A DNA stretch of 64,000 bases from Arabidopsis thaliana (taxonomy: Eukaryota; Streptophyta; Magnoliopsida; Brassicales; Brassicaceae). Shown in pieces: positions 1 to 10,221 of this stretch. The notes under the pieces were generated by a model that saw only the letters and a program-made list of their open reading frames with translations, made no database searches and was not told where the DNA came from. Numbering within the stretch: position 1 is the stretch's first letter; every line of letters begins with the position of its first letter. The stretch spans positions 21,207,835 through 21,271,834 of the forward strand of contig NC_003076.8 of NCBI RefSeq assembly GCF_000001735.4, in the 5' to 3' direction. The translations under genes were made by a program, and so were the position numbers.

Positions 1-262
1 TTTGAGAAAGAAAACTAGAAAAGATCCATCTTTAAGAAGAAGAAACAAGATCATTGGGGGTGGTTAAAGGAAGAGTTTTTATGAGTTTTTCAAGGTTCTG
101 TCGATACACAACACTAATACATATGTATTTACAACAGAACATGGCCCGAAAGAAAATAAAGCTAAGGCATTGCACATGGATCTTACACGATACCAATGGC
201 ATTATCAAAAACCCTAATATACGAAAACACCTAAAAGTACAGTAGGCTTTATTTTGTTCTTG
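1..262. other. Downstream flank of MBD13
   Basis: AT-rich sequence after the MBD13 stop codon (TAA, complement of 263-265). It probably holds the 3' UTR. I see no convincing coding sequence. Confidence 0.5.
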
Positions 263-3200
263 TTAGTCCTTAGAGAAAGATTGTGTAAACCTTAGATCAT
301 CAGGTTTACCTACAGTCTTGTTCGTCATATAATCACAGTTGTTTTGCCTACCTTTAGCTTCTTGTGTTGCTGCTGTAGTAGACGTCATCCCCTGTGACTT
401 TGACTTCGTATCTGGTTCATCTAACCCGATCGGGATTGCGCCTGTTAGAGTTTTTATAGCAAAGTCGATACACGGGTCTTGCCAGATATTTGCACCCGGG
501 GGTGGACTCGGAAATACCAGTTTTTCAGAGCATGTGTTAACATTTCCTGGAGTCTCTGGGGTAAAGGAGACTCCTTTCTGCTTGGTGTGGTTGTTAATGG
601 GATTAGAAGAGATCGCTGGAGTGTTGAGAAGACACAGAGATTCTCCGGTTAGAGTTTTGATAGCAAAGGCAATGCAAGGATCTTTACAAAGATCTGCAAG
701 AGTCGAGTCAAATGCAGAGGAGAAGCTGTTGGTACTCTTCTCCATCACTTCTGAGCATGTGCCTCTTACAACGGATGAGTTAGAATACTCATTAGCTAGT
801 TTATTTCTCCTTTGAATGGCAGAACCACTGTCAGAAGGATGTGGTTGCTTTCCTTTATTTGGTGATCTCAGAGGCGAGATCTGAGTTGGTTTCACACTGG
901 TAGTAAGGTTAGCCTTTGGGCTAGACCTTCCCACTCTTTTGCCTGCTGCTGTCTTCTCACACTTTGTTGCAGAAGTTTGGCAAGACAACGGTGACACAGG
1001 TGACATTTCTTCCTTCTGCTTGTAACCGTCAAGATGAAAAACTGGATTCAGTTCATATACTATCAGTGGTGATTTCAGCGTCTTCTTGTCTTTAGAAGGC
1101 TTCCTGCCTACTGCTTTACCGATATTTTGTATTCCCACTGCCGAATCTGCACTCACACGATTGTTGCTTGTTGCAGCAGCAGCATGTGGTTTCTGAGAGG
1201 ATTGTTCATTACAGCTTTGGGCTACTTCCTTGTTGAGCGGTATTTCCGTCTTTTTTGATCCGCTGGTAGTAACATGATTCACAGGTTGCTTGCACTTTCC
1301 GGCTCTGCCATCATCAGGAGGTATTCTTTGTTGTACTTTGGTTCTCGTCTTAAATTCAGGCGTCAGTTCATCATCAGGAGGTACTATTCGTTGAACTTTG
1401 GTTCTTGACTTCAGTTCGGGCGTCAGTTCATCATCAGGAGGTAATATTCGTTGAACTTTGGTTCTTGTCTTCAGTTCAAGCGTCGGTTCATCATCAGGAG
1501 GTACTATTCGTTGAATTTTGGTTCTTGTCTTCAGTTCAGGCGTCGGTTCATCATCAGGCGGTACTACTCGTTGAACTTTGGTTCTTGTCTTCAGTTCAGG
1601 CGTCGGTTCATCATCAAGCGGTACTATTCGTTGAACTTTGGCTCTTGTCTTCAGTTCAGGCGTTGGTTCAAGCTCAATACCAGCTAACCGTTTTGATGTT
1701 CGTCGGGCTACACTATTACTTAGCTCATTCTTCTTCTCTTCAACTTTACTCCTTGTGATCCGTTTCTCAGAAGAATCTTGTTCCTCTTCTTCCTTCATAA
1801 CAGCTTCCTTCTTTGGTTTTTGTGACCTTACACTGGAGTTTACAGAATCTACAAATATAGAGAACATAGAAAAAATTGGTGTCCTCAAATCTTTTTGTTA
1901 TCTCAGCCACTACTCAGGTGGAAATATTAAGTCAGGTATCTGCACACCTTTTTCTGATTTTGCATTTGATGAAGACAGATTTCTTTTTAAATCTACGACG
2001 ACTTCCTCAGTCGTACTGGCTTTAGTTTGGCTTCTAGTAACCCGTTTCGCTATGAGCTGCTTTTCGATAGGATCTTTCACCTCTTCCTTCTTCCCCAAAT
2101 CCTCAAGAACTTGTGAGGTTACAATGCTCAAGTCAGAAGTCATTTTACCTGCATATATAATCGAATGTTGACACTTACTTAACGTAACTCACGGCATAAG
2201 TATGATTATACCCTGGCAAGTGGCAAAATCAGAACCCAAAAGACTTTGTACTTACAATTCTTGGAATGTTCATCAGAAGAAGATAAGTTTCTCCGTTTAC
2301 TTCTTCTGACATCATCTATCGTTTTCTCTTTTTCCAATACATCATCTGCAGATCTCTTGTCCACATACTCCAGACGAAGCTAAAATCAGACAGAGAAAAG
2401 TTAAGAGTTAAAAGATTAACAGAAAATTCAATCATTCAGCTATAGTGCTTTCCATTAAACTAACTATAACAAAAAAGGAGAAAGGAACTCACAACAGTCT
2501 TTCCATTTCCGGAATCATCATCTTCGATATCACTTTCTTTCAATTTACGTGCATAATGTCCAATATTGCCAGTCTCAACATACCGTGATGCGTCTTTGAA
2601 GGATTGAAAGATATACTCACTTTTAGGGTCAATGAAGAACTGCAAAATCAAAAACAAGACATGTCCAAGAAGAATCACATAAGAGATTTTCTAAAGTGAG
2701 CTTATGTGGAAAAGACACAAAATGTACTTTTGATCAAAGATGATGTTATCACAAAGAGAGTAGAGGGTACAAACTGGATCTCTTCTGGTTTTACGGCCTG
2801 ATCTATTTGTTATTTCAAGTTTCTTGATCCATCCTTCAGGTAAACCTTGAGCAGCAGATTTCTCAACTATAACCTGTATCACTTAAACATAAAGAGTTTT
2901 TCATTTTAAGAGACGTATAAATGTCAAATCTTTTTAGGGATCACAAAGAACAAAGTAACATTGTCTTCAAACATATAAACAACACAAAACTCTCAGATAT
3001 TCTGTGCTTATGAACTTTCCATGAACAACCTAATACCAGACCCTTGCCAATATAAATGTGATTCATCTCAAAACTTTCCCTTTGCATACGCGAGAGGTAC
3101 AAAGTTTTAGTGCTTACGAATATTACAGTATTCTCTCGAAGATGGTTACTTAACAATCCAAATTCATTTTCACAAGATCTATTACTCTTAATGTCTAACC

Positions 3201-3800
3201 ATCTCAGTAAAGTAACCATATAATTCCTTTTCACACGAAGTAAACTAAGAGACAAACTTTTAAAAATTCAAGAAAAACTTAAAAAAAATAAACATCTCCA
3301 ATCATGCACACAAGTAATAAGAGCTTTCTAAGCCACAGTGGAACCAAGTAAAATCAATTGAGTTCAAAATGTAGCTACATAACAAAGCTTTGATCAAACT
3401 ACATCATCTATAACAAAACAAAAAGTCAGGTCAAGACCATTTTCAGACACTTAATCAACTAGACCTCTTCTCTTTTGATCACATGTCATCTTTCCCTAAA
3501 AGCTAAGCATTGCATGCAAGAGAAAATCACTCAAACGTCACAAAAGACTTCACCTTTTTCCATCATTACAAAATCATACAATCAGAAACTAAGAGTGAAT
3601 CAAAGTATTTGGCACTTCAATAAAGATAACTACAATTTCCACAAAAGGAGCTAACAAGAACCAAACATGCAAAAGACAATCAAAATTAAGAAAAGGGTTT
3701 AAAACTCATAAATCACCTTATCCTTTCTCCCATTCTTCCTCACTCTAATTTCCACTTTCCTCTCAGCCGACAAACCATCAGAGATCCCTTCTCCGTTCAT
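263..3800 (-). CDS. MBD13: MBD13, methyl-CpG-binding-domain protein
   Basis: Nuclear chromatin protein of the plant MBD family. Six coding exons on the minus strand close in frame to 746 aa: 3717-3800, 2775-2873, 2493-2639, 2256-2379, 1948-2148 and 263-1848. The ATG at 3800 is the first in its exon. The MBD fold is spread over exons 1-3: basic strand region, then GLPEGW, then RSGRKTRRDP, then FFIDPKSEYIFQSFKDASRY. The rest is long, charged and probably disordered. It includes KRxTRS-like basic patches, six near-identical repeats of about 20 aa (xDDExTPELKTRTKVQR) and two copies of a DPCIxFAIKTLTG motif near the C-terminus. That MBDs read DNA methylation is family knowledge; whether this one binds 5mCpG cannot be read from sequence. 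The exon 5/6 junction was chosen at an AG|GTGTGC donor because that frame closes. Confidence 0.93.
1312..1675 (-). repeat. 60-bp coding minisatellite inside MBD13
   Basis: Six consecutive 60-bp units lie in the last MBD13 exon. Each carries variants of catcaggaggtactattcg followed by ttgaactttggttcttg on the plus strand. The period is a multiple of three, so the frame is kept and each unit adds about 20 residues (DDEPTPELKTRTKVQRIVPP type). The outermost units are the most diverged. Confidence 0.95.
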
Positions 3801-5286
3801 CTCTCCGGTCACCGTAAAACCACTTTCCTCTCTCTCTTGTATCCCTGATTCACAACTCAGAATGGTTTATCAACTCAAAACGCCAAAACCCATCAAGAAT
3901 TGTCGGATTCAGATAATGGACACCGTCGGAAGTTATAAAGAAGGAACCTTTTTATTTTGTCTGATTGTGTGATTTGGTTCTGTCTCCACTAAGGTAAATA
4001 AGAAAAATAGTAGGATTTAATGGGGAAGAAGAAGAAAGGGTTTACACGTGTAGTGTGGAGGAGTTTCAATGGAGATTCCCCGATTTGAGAGGTTCAAGAA
4101 AACTCAGTCCACCAGCACGCGAGTCTTCTGGCCCAACGCTTCTCTTCTCTGATTGCAATTTAGCTCATTTTCTCCATTTTATTCTCTTGTACTGTTTGTT
4201 GTTTACTTCCATTGTTATTGTCCCAATTTTAAAAAAACTTACACTGTATATTAAAAAACATTTGCTTGATTTGGTTATAAAATCTAATTGCAAATCTATT
4301 TATGATGATATTTTTTGGGAAACATTTAAGACTTTGTTATCATTTTTTGACCCAAAAGAAAAAAAAAATGTTATTATTGTAAATGTTAGGATTGGAAGAT
4401 TTATCATGAGAAGAAAAGTGAAAAATACTAATATAGTCAATTATGAATTTTCATAAATCTGAATTAAATATAATTTATTTTTACTTAATATATAGTTTTA
4501 ATTACTTTTTGTTTAAATTTATGTTATTAAATTTGGTATTTGTATATCATGTTTAAAAGATTTAGAAGTATGATTTTATTCTATTTCTAGTGATTTAATT
4601 ATTGAAACTTTGATTTTTAAAAAAGTTTATGTATTAATAAATTATTTGGATTGAAGGTTATATCAATGTTATAAAATGTGTTTTAAAATCTGAAAAGTGG
4701 TTGATTTTTTCTTTTTAAATTCTGCATCCACGAAACTTATTTTTCTTAAAACTTATTTTTCTTTTCGAGGTTATGATTCTTTTTAGTTTTTTTTATCAAA
4801 TTTCATGATGAAAATAACTGAATTGAACATCAAAGATTTTCAGAAAATACTCTACTGCTTTTTTCTTAACTATATTCTAGCCATTTACATATCTAAGCTT
4901 GATGTCTTTTCTATTTCGTCGAAAATCTATCTATTTTACGGCAGAGACTTGAAACCCGAATTTTGACATATCAAAAACACTAACACAATCCCATGTACTA
5001 CATTATCATTTGTATTTTACTTATAGAAGAAAATAACTTTTTATTTAAAAATTGTATGGTAAAAATAAAGATTAGTTCCCTAATAACTATATAAAAAATC
5101 TTATTCGGTCGTTTTAGCTGTATTTAACTTTTAAACCCAAGAAAGAAAAAAATCAATCAACCAAGGAAGTAGTACAACAACAAGAGTCAAAACCCAACAA
5201 CTCTCTATCTAGCACAAAAGCCTGACTTTTACAAAGACAAGCCTTTTCAACACACTACTGATCTTGAGAATCCTCTCTTCAAAGCC
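3801..5286. other. Divergent intergenic region MBD13 / MSBP1
   Basis: Holds the MBD13 5' UTR and promoter (minus strand, from 3801) and the MSBP1 promoter. From about 4200 to 5150 it is very AT-rich. A TATA-like tatataaa occurs at about 5088-5096, roughly 190 bases before the MSBP1 ATG. Open frames here look random. Confidence 0.5.
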
Positions 5287-6723
5287 ATGGCGTTAGAACT
5301 ATGGCAAACTCTCAAAGAAGCAATCCATGCTTACACAGGTCTTTCTCCTGTTGTCTTCTTCACTGCTCTAGCTCTCGCCTTCGCCATTTACCAAGTCATC
5401 TCAGGCTGGTTTGCCTCGCCGTTCGATGATGTTAACCGACATCAGAGAGCTAGATCCTTGGCTCAAGAGGAGGAGCCACCGATTCCTCAGCCTGTTCAAG
5501 TCGGTGAGATCACGGAGGAGGAGCTTAAACAGTACGATGGCTCTGATCCTCAAAAGCCCCTTCTTATGGCTATCAAACATCAGATCTATGATGTTACACA
5601 AAGCAGGTGAAATTTCTGAATCTAAAAAGCGAAATTAGGTTATGGGTTTGATTCATTGTTTCCTCTAATCTTGTTTTAGCGTATAAAGACTTGGACTTTG
5701 CATACTTTTATGATCTATAAAGCTGTGAGAATCGTAAAGTTGTTCACTTTGAGAATCAATTTCACAAAGGAGTTTTGTTTTGAGAATCAATTTCAGAAAA
5801 GCACATTGGAAAAGTTGATCCTTTTTGTTACTTTTATACAAGAGAAAGATTCAAAGGAATATGTTTTTGTTGTTGATGTTTGCTAGTGATTGAGATCATG
5901 TTGTGAAATATCTTAGCTCTATCTTCGAGTATAATCAATCTCTTAGACTGGTTTTAGTGTCTCAAGTGTTGTGTTTGTAATGAAAGGTTGGATTTTTATT
6001 GTCTTCCTCAAATCTCGTTTTACTCTATAACAACTTGGACTTTGCATAGTTTTATCTATGAAGCTGTGATATCCATAAAGTTGTTCACTTTGAGAATCAA
6101 TTTCACAAAAGTTGTGCTTTTCTATGTAATCGAGCTTTTGAGTGGCATAGTGTTAATTTACCCTTTTGCTTCCTTCATACAAGAACAGGATTCAAAGGAA
6201 GTTGTAATATGTTCTTGTTGTTAATGTCTGCTTGTGGTTGAGATCTTTAGTGAAAACTCTTTGTTAATCTTTGAGTATAATGAATTGATCATCTTCTTAT
6301 GATAGTCTAGTCTGGTTTTTGCGTATTTAAATTAAATGTTGTGTTTGTGATGAAAGGTTTGATATTTATTGGTTTTGTAGGATGTTCTACGGACCAGGAG
6401 GACCATATGCTTTGTTTGCAGGGAAAGACGCTAGCCGAGCTCTTGCAAAGATGTCATTTGAGGAGAAAGACTTGACTTGGGATGTCTCTGGTCTTGGTCC
6501 CTTTGAGCTAGATGCTCTTCAAGATTGGGAGTACAAGTTCATGAGCAAGTATGCTAAGGTTGGTACTGTCAAAGTGGCTGGTTCAGAACCTGAAACCGCA
6601 TCTGTCTCTGAACCCACAGAGAATGTTGAGCAAGATGCTCATGTAACCACAACGCCTGGGAAGACCGTTGTTGATAAGAGTGATGATGCTCCTGCTGAGA
6701 CTGTGTTGAAGAAGGAGGAGTAG
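5287..6723 (+). CDS. MSBP1: Membrane steroid-binding protein 1 (MAPR family)
   Basis: Membrane-associated progesterone receptor-type protein. The family has a cytochrome b5-like fold that binds steroid or haem, sits in ER/plasma membrane, and in Arabidopsis is linked to cell elongation and to organising lignin P450s. Two exons, 5287-5606 and 6381-6723, join at AG|G to give 220 aa, the expected length. An N-terminal membrane helix lies at about residues 18-42 (LSPVVFFTALALAFAIYQVI). The b5-like domain starts at about residue 74 (ITEEELKQYDGSDPQKPLLM) and continues through IYDVT, FYGPGGPYALFAGKDASRAL and DWEYKFMSKY. An acidic, Thr/Glu-rich tail ends in KKEE. The single 774-bp intron contains an old internal duplication. 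Confidence 0.97.
5640..6370 (+). repeat. Tandem duplication inside the MSBP1 intron
   Basis: Two diverged copies of about 340-370 bp lie head to tail in the intron, at about 5640-5980 and 5985-6370. Shared landmarks in the same order are acttggactttgcata (5690 / 6029), gttgttcactttgagaatc (about 5740 / 6081), caagagaa/caagaacaggattcaaagg (about 5840 / 6180), and tgttgtgtttgt with aatgaaagg (about 5968 / 6340). Confidence 0.85.
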
Positions 6724-6999
6724 AGCCCATTTCCAAGATTTGCTCTGATTTGTCATAGAGACCAGTTTTATGAAAAGGATTGTAGAATCTCTAATGTTGA
6801 AGTGTCAATGATAATCTTGTTTTACTTTCCCAAAAAATAAAGATTGCTGATTAATGATAAGAAAAAAATGTTTTATAAACTGCATATCAGAAGGCGTTGC
6901 ATTGCATGATTACAATGTAGTCGAGTTCATACTTGTGGTTTGTGAATCTGCATGATTAATCTGGAAACTAAAACATTAAACCTGATCCTTTTTTTGTAA

Positions 7000-7785
7000 A
7001 TTCTCTTCATCCTTTTGGTTACTACTATAGGAAGTTTTTAAGTTGGTCACTAAATCCATATCAATTGGGAAATAGAGTATTCAATTGTGATCCTCGATGT
7101 TTAAGAATTGGGGCAAAGAAGACAGTTGACCACGTTCTTCTGAGTGTTCCTTGCATTGCAGATATGTGCGCTCGATCTCCTCAGCACTATGGAAATTTCG
7201 GTGTCGTCGGTATTTGCAAATTTGGATATTCTTTTCTTGGAACAACCTGGCTCTTCAAAAGATTTAACCTTTCCATGGATTATTTGATACATTGGAAGGC
7301 ACGTAATGATAAGGTTTTTAATGATACATTTGAGAAACTGCACAGCTGCAAGAACATAAGACAAGTACCTTTGAACAACGGTCTTTATTACAAAAACTGG
7401 AGTTTGAAGTCACAAATTAATGTTTTATAAAATAGTTCATTTTTTTTGGTAAACATGTGAAGATTTTATAGATAGTTGATGGAAGGAGACTCGATATGTT
7501 TTCAAATATAGGTTGGATCGGTTTTCATAACGACATAGAAGGATCTCTTTTTAGAGTTAGGAATCTATGCATAAGCCTTTCTCCTATGATCAAGCATCAA
7601 AGTACATCGGTAACTATCTCAATGGACTGTTCAAAGCTAAAAGAAAATTGACAACTTCCTGAACATTTTAGCCAATTTTCTCAACATATTTGGAATGGTT
7701 TGCAAGACTCAAATATTTGCTCTCTTCTGGCTTTCTGTTATTCTTGTAATTAGAATTGTCTTGCTAACTTGTTAGCTAGCATGTT
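7000..7785 (+). mobile_element. Degraded LINE (non-LTR retrotransposon) 3' ORF2 fragment
   Basis: Translation shows the end of a plant LINE ORF2 without an intact reading frame. First comes the zinc-binding RT-tail region (KFLSWSLNPYQLGNRV, then CDPRCLRIGAKKTVDHVLL). Next is an IHWKARNDKVFND segment typical of the linker before RNase H. After stops come RNase H-like pieces (NIGWIGFHNDIEGSLFRVRN, CISLSPMI, then NCLANLLAS). No reverse transcriptase core or poly-A tail was found, so this is a 5'-truncated, decayed copy. Assignment rests on recalled family patterns. Confidence 0.7.
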
Positions 7786-9063
7786 GTTCACCACTACATT
7801 TTCATTATTTTAAGTATGTAAGACCTATAGTTCTATATACACCATCGATTTGGATTACCGAACCATTTTGATATATGTGTATGTATTTCAGTCGACAAAA
7901 AAAAAAAACTTCTAAGATCAGTTTAAACTGAATTTTGGTTATCGCCTTCTCTGCGATCATGGATTGGGTTGGACCTAGACATATGGGCTTAAGATACGTT
8001 TTACAAGCTGTCATGATGAATACAATTATTGTCTTAAGTGTCACGAGATATTGAAATCGTCAAAATAAGCCAAACATGCACCAAGATATCAACGCACATG
8101 TAGTTATTATATAGCAATAGTATTCTAAACGTAATGAACCGTCGATGTATCGACGTGTACTTTTTGCATTCACTTTCTTTTGTCTTCAAAAATAAAATGA
8201 AAATCAGAAATAAAGAGGTGTAATATTATCCACGTAGGAGTTGAGATCTACGACGACCAAACTAATCGTTAGGAAAGGTTTCAAAATTTGAGGTTCTTAT
8301 CCAACCAACGCTAACGTAATGCTAATCTCGTGTTTCCATTTCTTCTTCCTTTAATGCGATGTCTCTCTGCACCCAATAATTAAAAAAAAAGTTTCTTTAC
8401 ATTTTTTCTTCTAAGAGAATTTTTTTGGCAAGTTGGTGACATGGTGTACTTCCCATACTTATCCATATCCCATTGCTCTAACTTTTTGTTGCTAAAAGCT
8501 AACTTAAGGAGTGATGAAGATTATAACTCATAATCAATCTAAAAGATAGACTCTTAACCATTTCTAATCACCACAATGTTCAAAGATCATATTTGGAGCT
8601 AGTGGTTATTTAGCCATGTGCATGGTCTTATTTTGATAGATTACCTTTTTGGATTGTTTGAACAAAAACATAAATACATGTAGCTAATTTCGATATATTA
8701 ATTACTTTTCTAGTTGGAACCATTCGGAGAACAGCAAGTACCAATAACGTGAATGCATTTCCATTTAATATCACACAAAAGAAAAGTTCCATGTATCATG
8801 AATTTAGCAAATTCCATTTATAAATATTTGGCTTAACTAAAATTATATACATGGTTTCTTCTACATCTAGTAAAAAAAAAAGATAGATAAACCATGATAC
8901 CTATGTATATGTATTTATATTAAATTTAAATATACCCCACATTTTTTGTTTTCGTCAACAAACAAACCACTTTATAGCTTATATATACACATCACACACA
9001 CATATGAATGTGATGTTAATATAGTTTCGTGTGGACCTAACTAAAACTAGTCGTAACTCATTC
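7786..9063. promoter_or_regulatory. RUP1 upstream region
   Basis: AT-rich promoter DNA before RUP1. ACGT cores that could serve bZIP factors such as HY5 occur at 8152-8156 (cgacgtgt) and 8231-8236 (cacgta). A CAACCAACG MYB-like box lies near 8302. RUP1 is known to be induced by UV-B through HY5, but which of these sites is used is not shown by the sequence. Confidence 0.4.
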
Positions 9064-10221
9064 ATGGAGGCTTTGTTCTGCTCTGAGATACCCAACAACA
9101 ACATCAGATCTTCCATTAACGATCTATCTTCTTCTTCTTCATATACATGGCCAATGATCATGACCTCCTCTTCTTCTTCTTCTTCATCTCCCACAATCAT
9201 GAACATAGAGAACATTCCTAGATGCGACTGGGATCTCTCTCTTTCCGCCGTTGTTTCCTCCGCATCCACCGGATCAGACGCTATCGGAGCAATCGAGTTC
9301 GACCCTACCGGAGAGATCATAGCTACGGGAGGAATCGCAAGAAAGATCAGATCGTATCGTTTAAGCTCTTTGTTAGAGTCACGTGACGATCACGTAACAG
9401 CTTCAGAGAGCTATATTTGCACGCCGGCGAAGCTTAGTAGTCTCAAATGGAGACCCGATTTTTCCGGTCGGGTTATCGGGTCAGGAGATTACGACGGAGT
9501 TGTCACCGAGTACGACGTGGAGAAACAAGTGCCTGTTTCCGAGAGAGACGAGCATGGAGGTAGAAGGATTTGGAGCGTGGACTACACGCTTTACAATGGC
9601 TCTCTTATAGGCGCGTCAGGCTCCGACGACGGAACGGTTCAAATGTGGGATCCACGTAACGGAGGGACGTTAGAAGAAACGGTTAGGCCCGGTGGTGGAG
9701 CGGCGATTTGTTCGGTAGAGTTCGATCCGTTCGGTGGATCTTCCATAGCCGTTGGATGTGCTGACCGGAATGCCTACGTGTATGACATCAGAAGACTAGT
9801 GGACCCTTTGATCGTATTAGACGGCCATACCAAAACGGTGACGTATGCTCGATTCATGGATTCTCACACGATCGTTACCGGTTCGACCGACGGGAGCTTG
9901 AAGCAATGGGATATAGATAATGGACGGCGCGTGGTTCGCACGTACCGAGGGCATGTGAATAGCCGGAACTTTGTTGGGTTGTCGGTTTGGAGACATGGTG
10001 GTTTGGTCGTGTCCGGGTCAGAGAATAACCAAGTGTTTGTGTACGATAAGAGGTGGGAGGAACCGGTTTGGGTTTGTGGATTGGGTCATACGAACCGGTT
10101 TGGATCTGACCGACGGTTTGTTAGTAGTGTGTGTTTGAGACAAGTGGATGAAGATTGGTGCACACTTGTGGCCGGAGGATCCGATGGGGCTTTAGAAATT
10201 TTCTCGGGCAAACAAAGCTAA
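9064..10221 (+). CDS. RUP1: RUP1, WD40 repressor of UV-B photomorphogenesis
   Basis: WD40 protein that, with RUP2, binds the UV-B receptor UVR8 and returns it to the inactive dimer (known biology). Intronless, 385 aa. The ATG at 9064 gives the known N-terminus MEALFCSEIPNNN; the frame extends 11 codons upstream but only to a GTG. A Ser-rich N-terminal tract (residues about 20-50) comes from tct/tcc runs. WD40 repeats then fill nearly the whole protein: GAIEFDPTGEIIATGG, LKWRPDFSGRVIGSGDYDG, SGSDDGTVQMWD, VGCADRNAYVYD, VTGSTDGSLKQWD, VSGSENNQVFVYD and VAGGSDGALEIF. It resembles the COP1 WD40 region without RING or coiled coil. Confidence 0.97.
   Translation: MEALFCSEIPNNNIRSSINDLSSSSSYTWPMIMTSSSSSSSSPTIMNIENIPRCDWDLSLSAVVSSASTGSDAIGAIEFDPTGEIIATGGIARKIRSYRLSSLLESRDDHVTASESYICTPAKLSSLKWRPDFSGRVIGSGDYDGVVTEYDVEKQVPVSERDEHGGRRIWSVDYTLYNGSLIGASGSDDGTVQMWDPRNGGTLEETVRPGGGAAICSVEFDPFGGSSIAVGCADRNAYVYDIRRLVDPLIVLDGHTKTVTYARFMDSHTIVTGSTDGSLKQWDIDNGRRVVRTYRGHVNSRNFVGLSVWRHGGLVVSGSENNQVFVYDKRWEEPVWVCGLGHTNRFGSDRRFVSSVCLRQVDEDWCTLVAGGSDGALEIFSGKQS

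Noticed and set aside
339..815. Plus-strand open frame of 158 codons
   Set aside because: It lies antisense to the last MBD13 exon, whose frame has clear repeats and motifs. It is a shadow frame.
1405..1758. Plus-strand frames with repeated FLSSVQASVHHQ
   Set aside because: The periodicity comes from the 60-bp minisatellite of MBD13 read on the wrong strand.
4055..4456. 133-codon plus frame
   Set aside because: It sits in the AT-rich divergent promoter region, is Lys/Ile/Phe-biased and has no family features.
9031..9063. Longer RUP1 start upstream of ATG 9064
   Set aside because: The extension begins with GTG, and the ATG at 9064 gives the known N-terminus and length.
8979..9320. Minus frame rich in Glu
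   Set aside because: Antisense of the Ser-rich RUP1 N-terminus; the Glu run is the complement of tct repeats.
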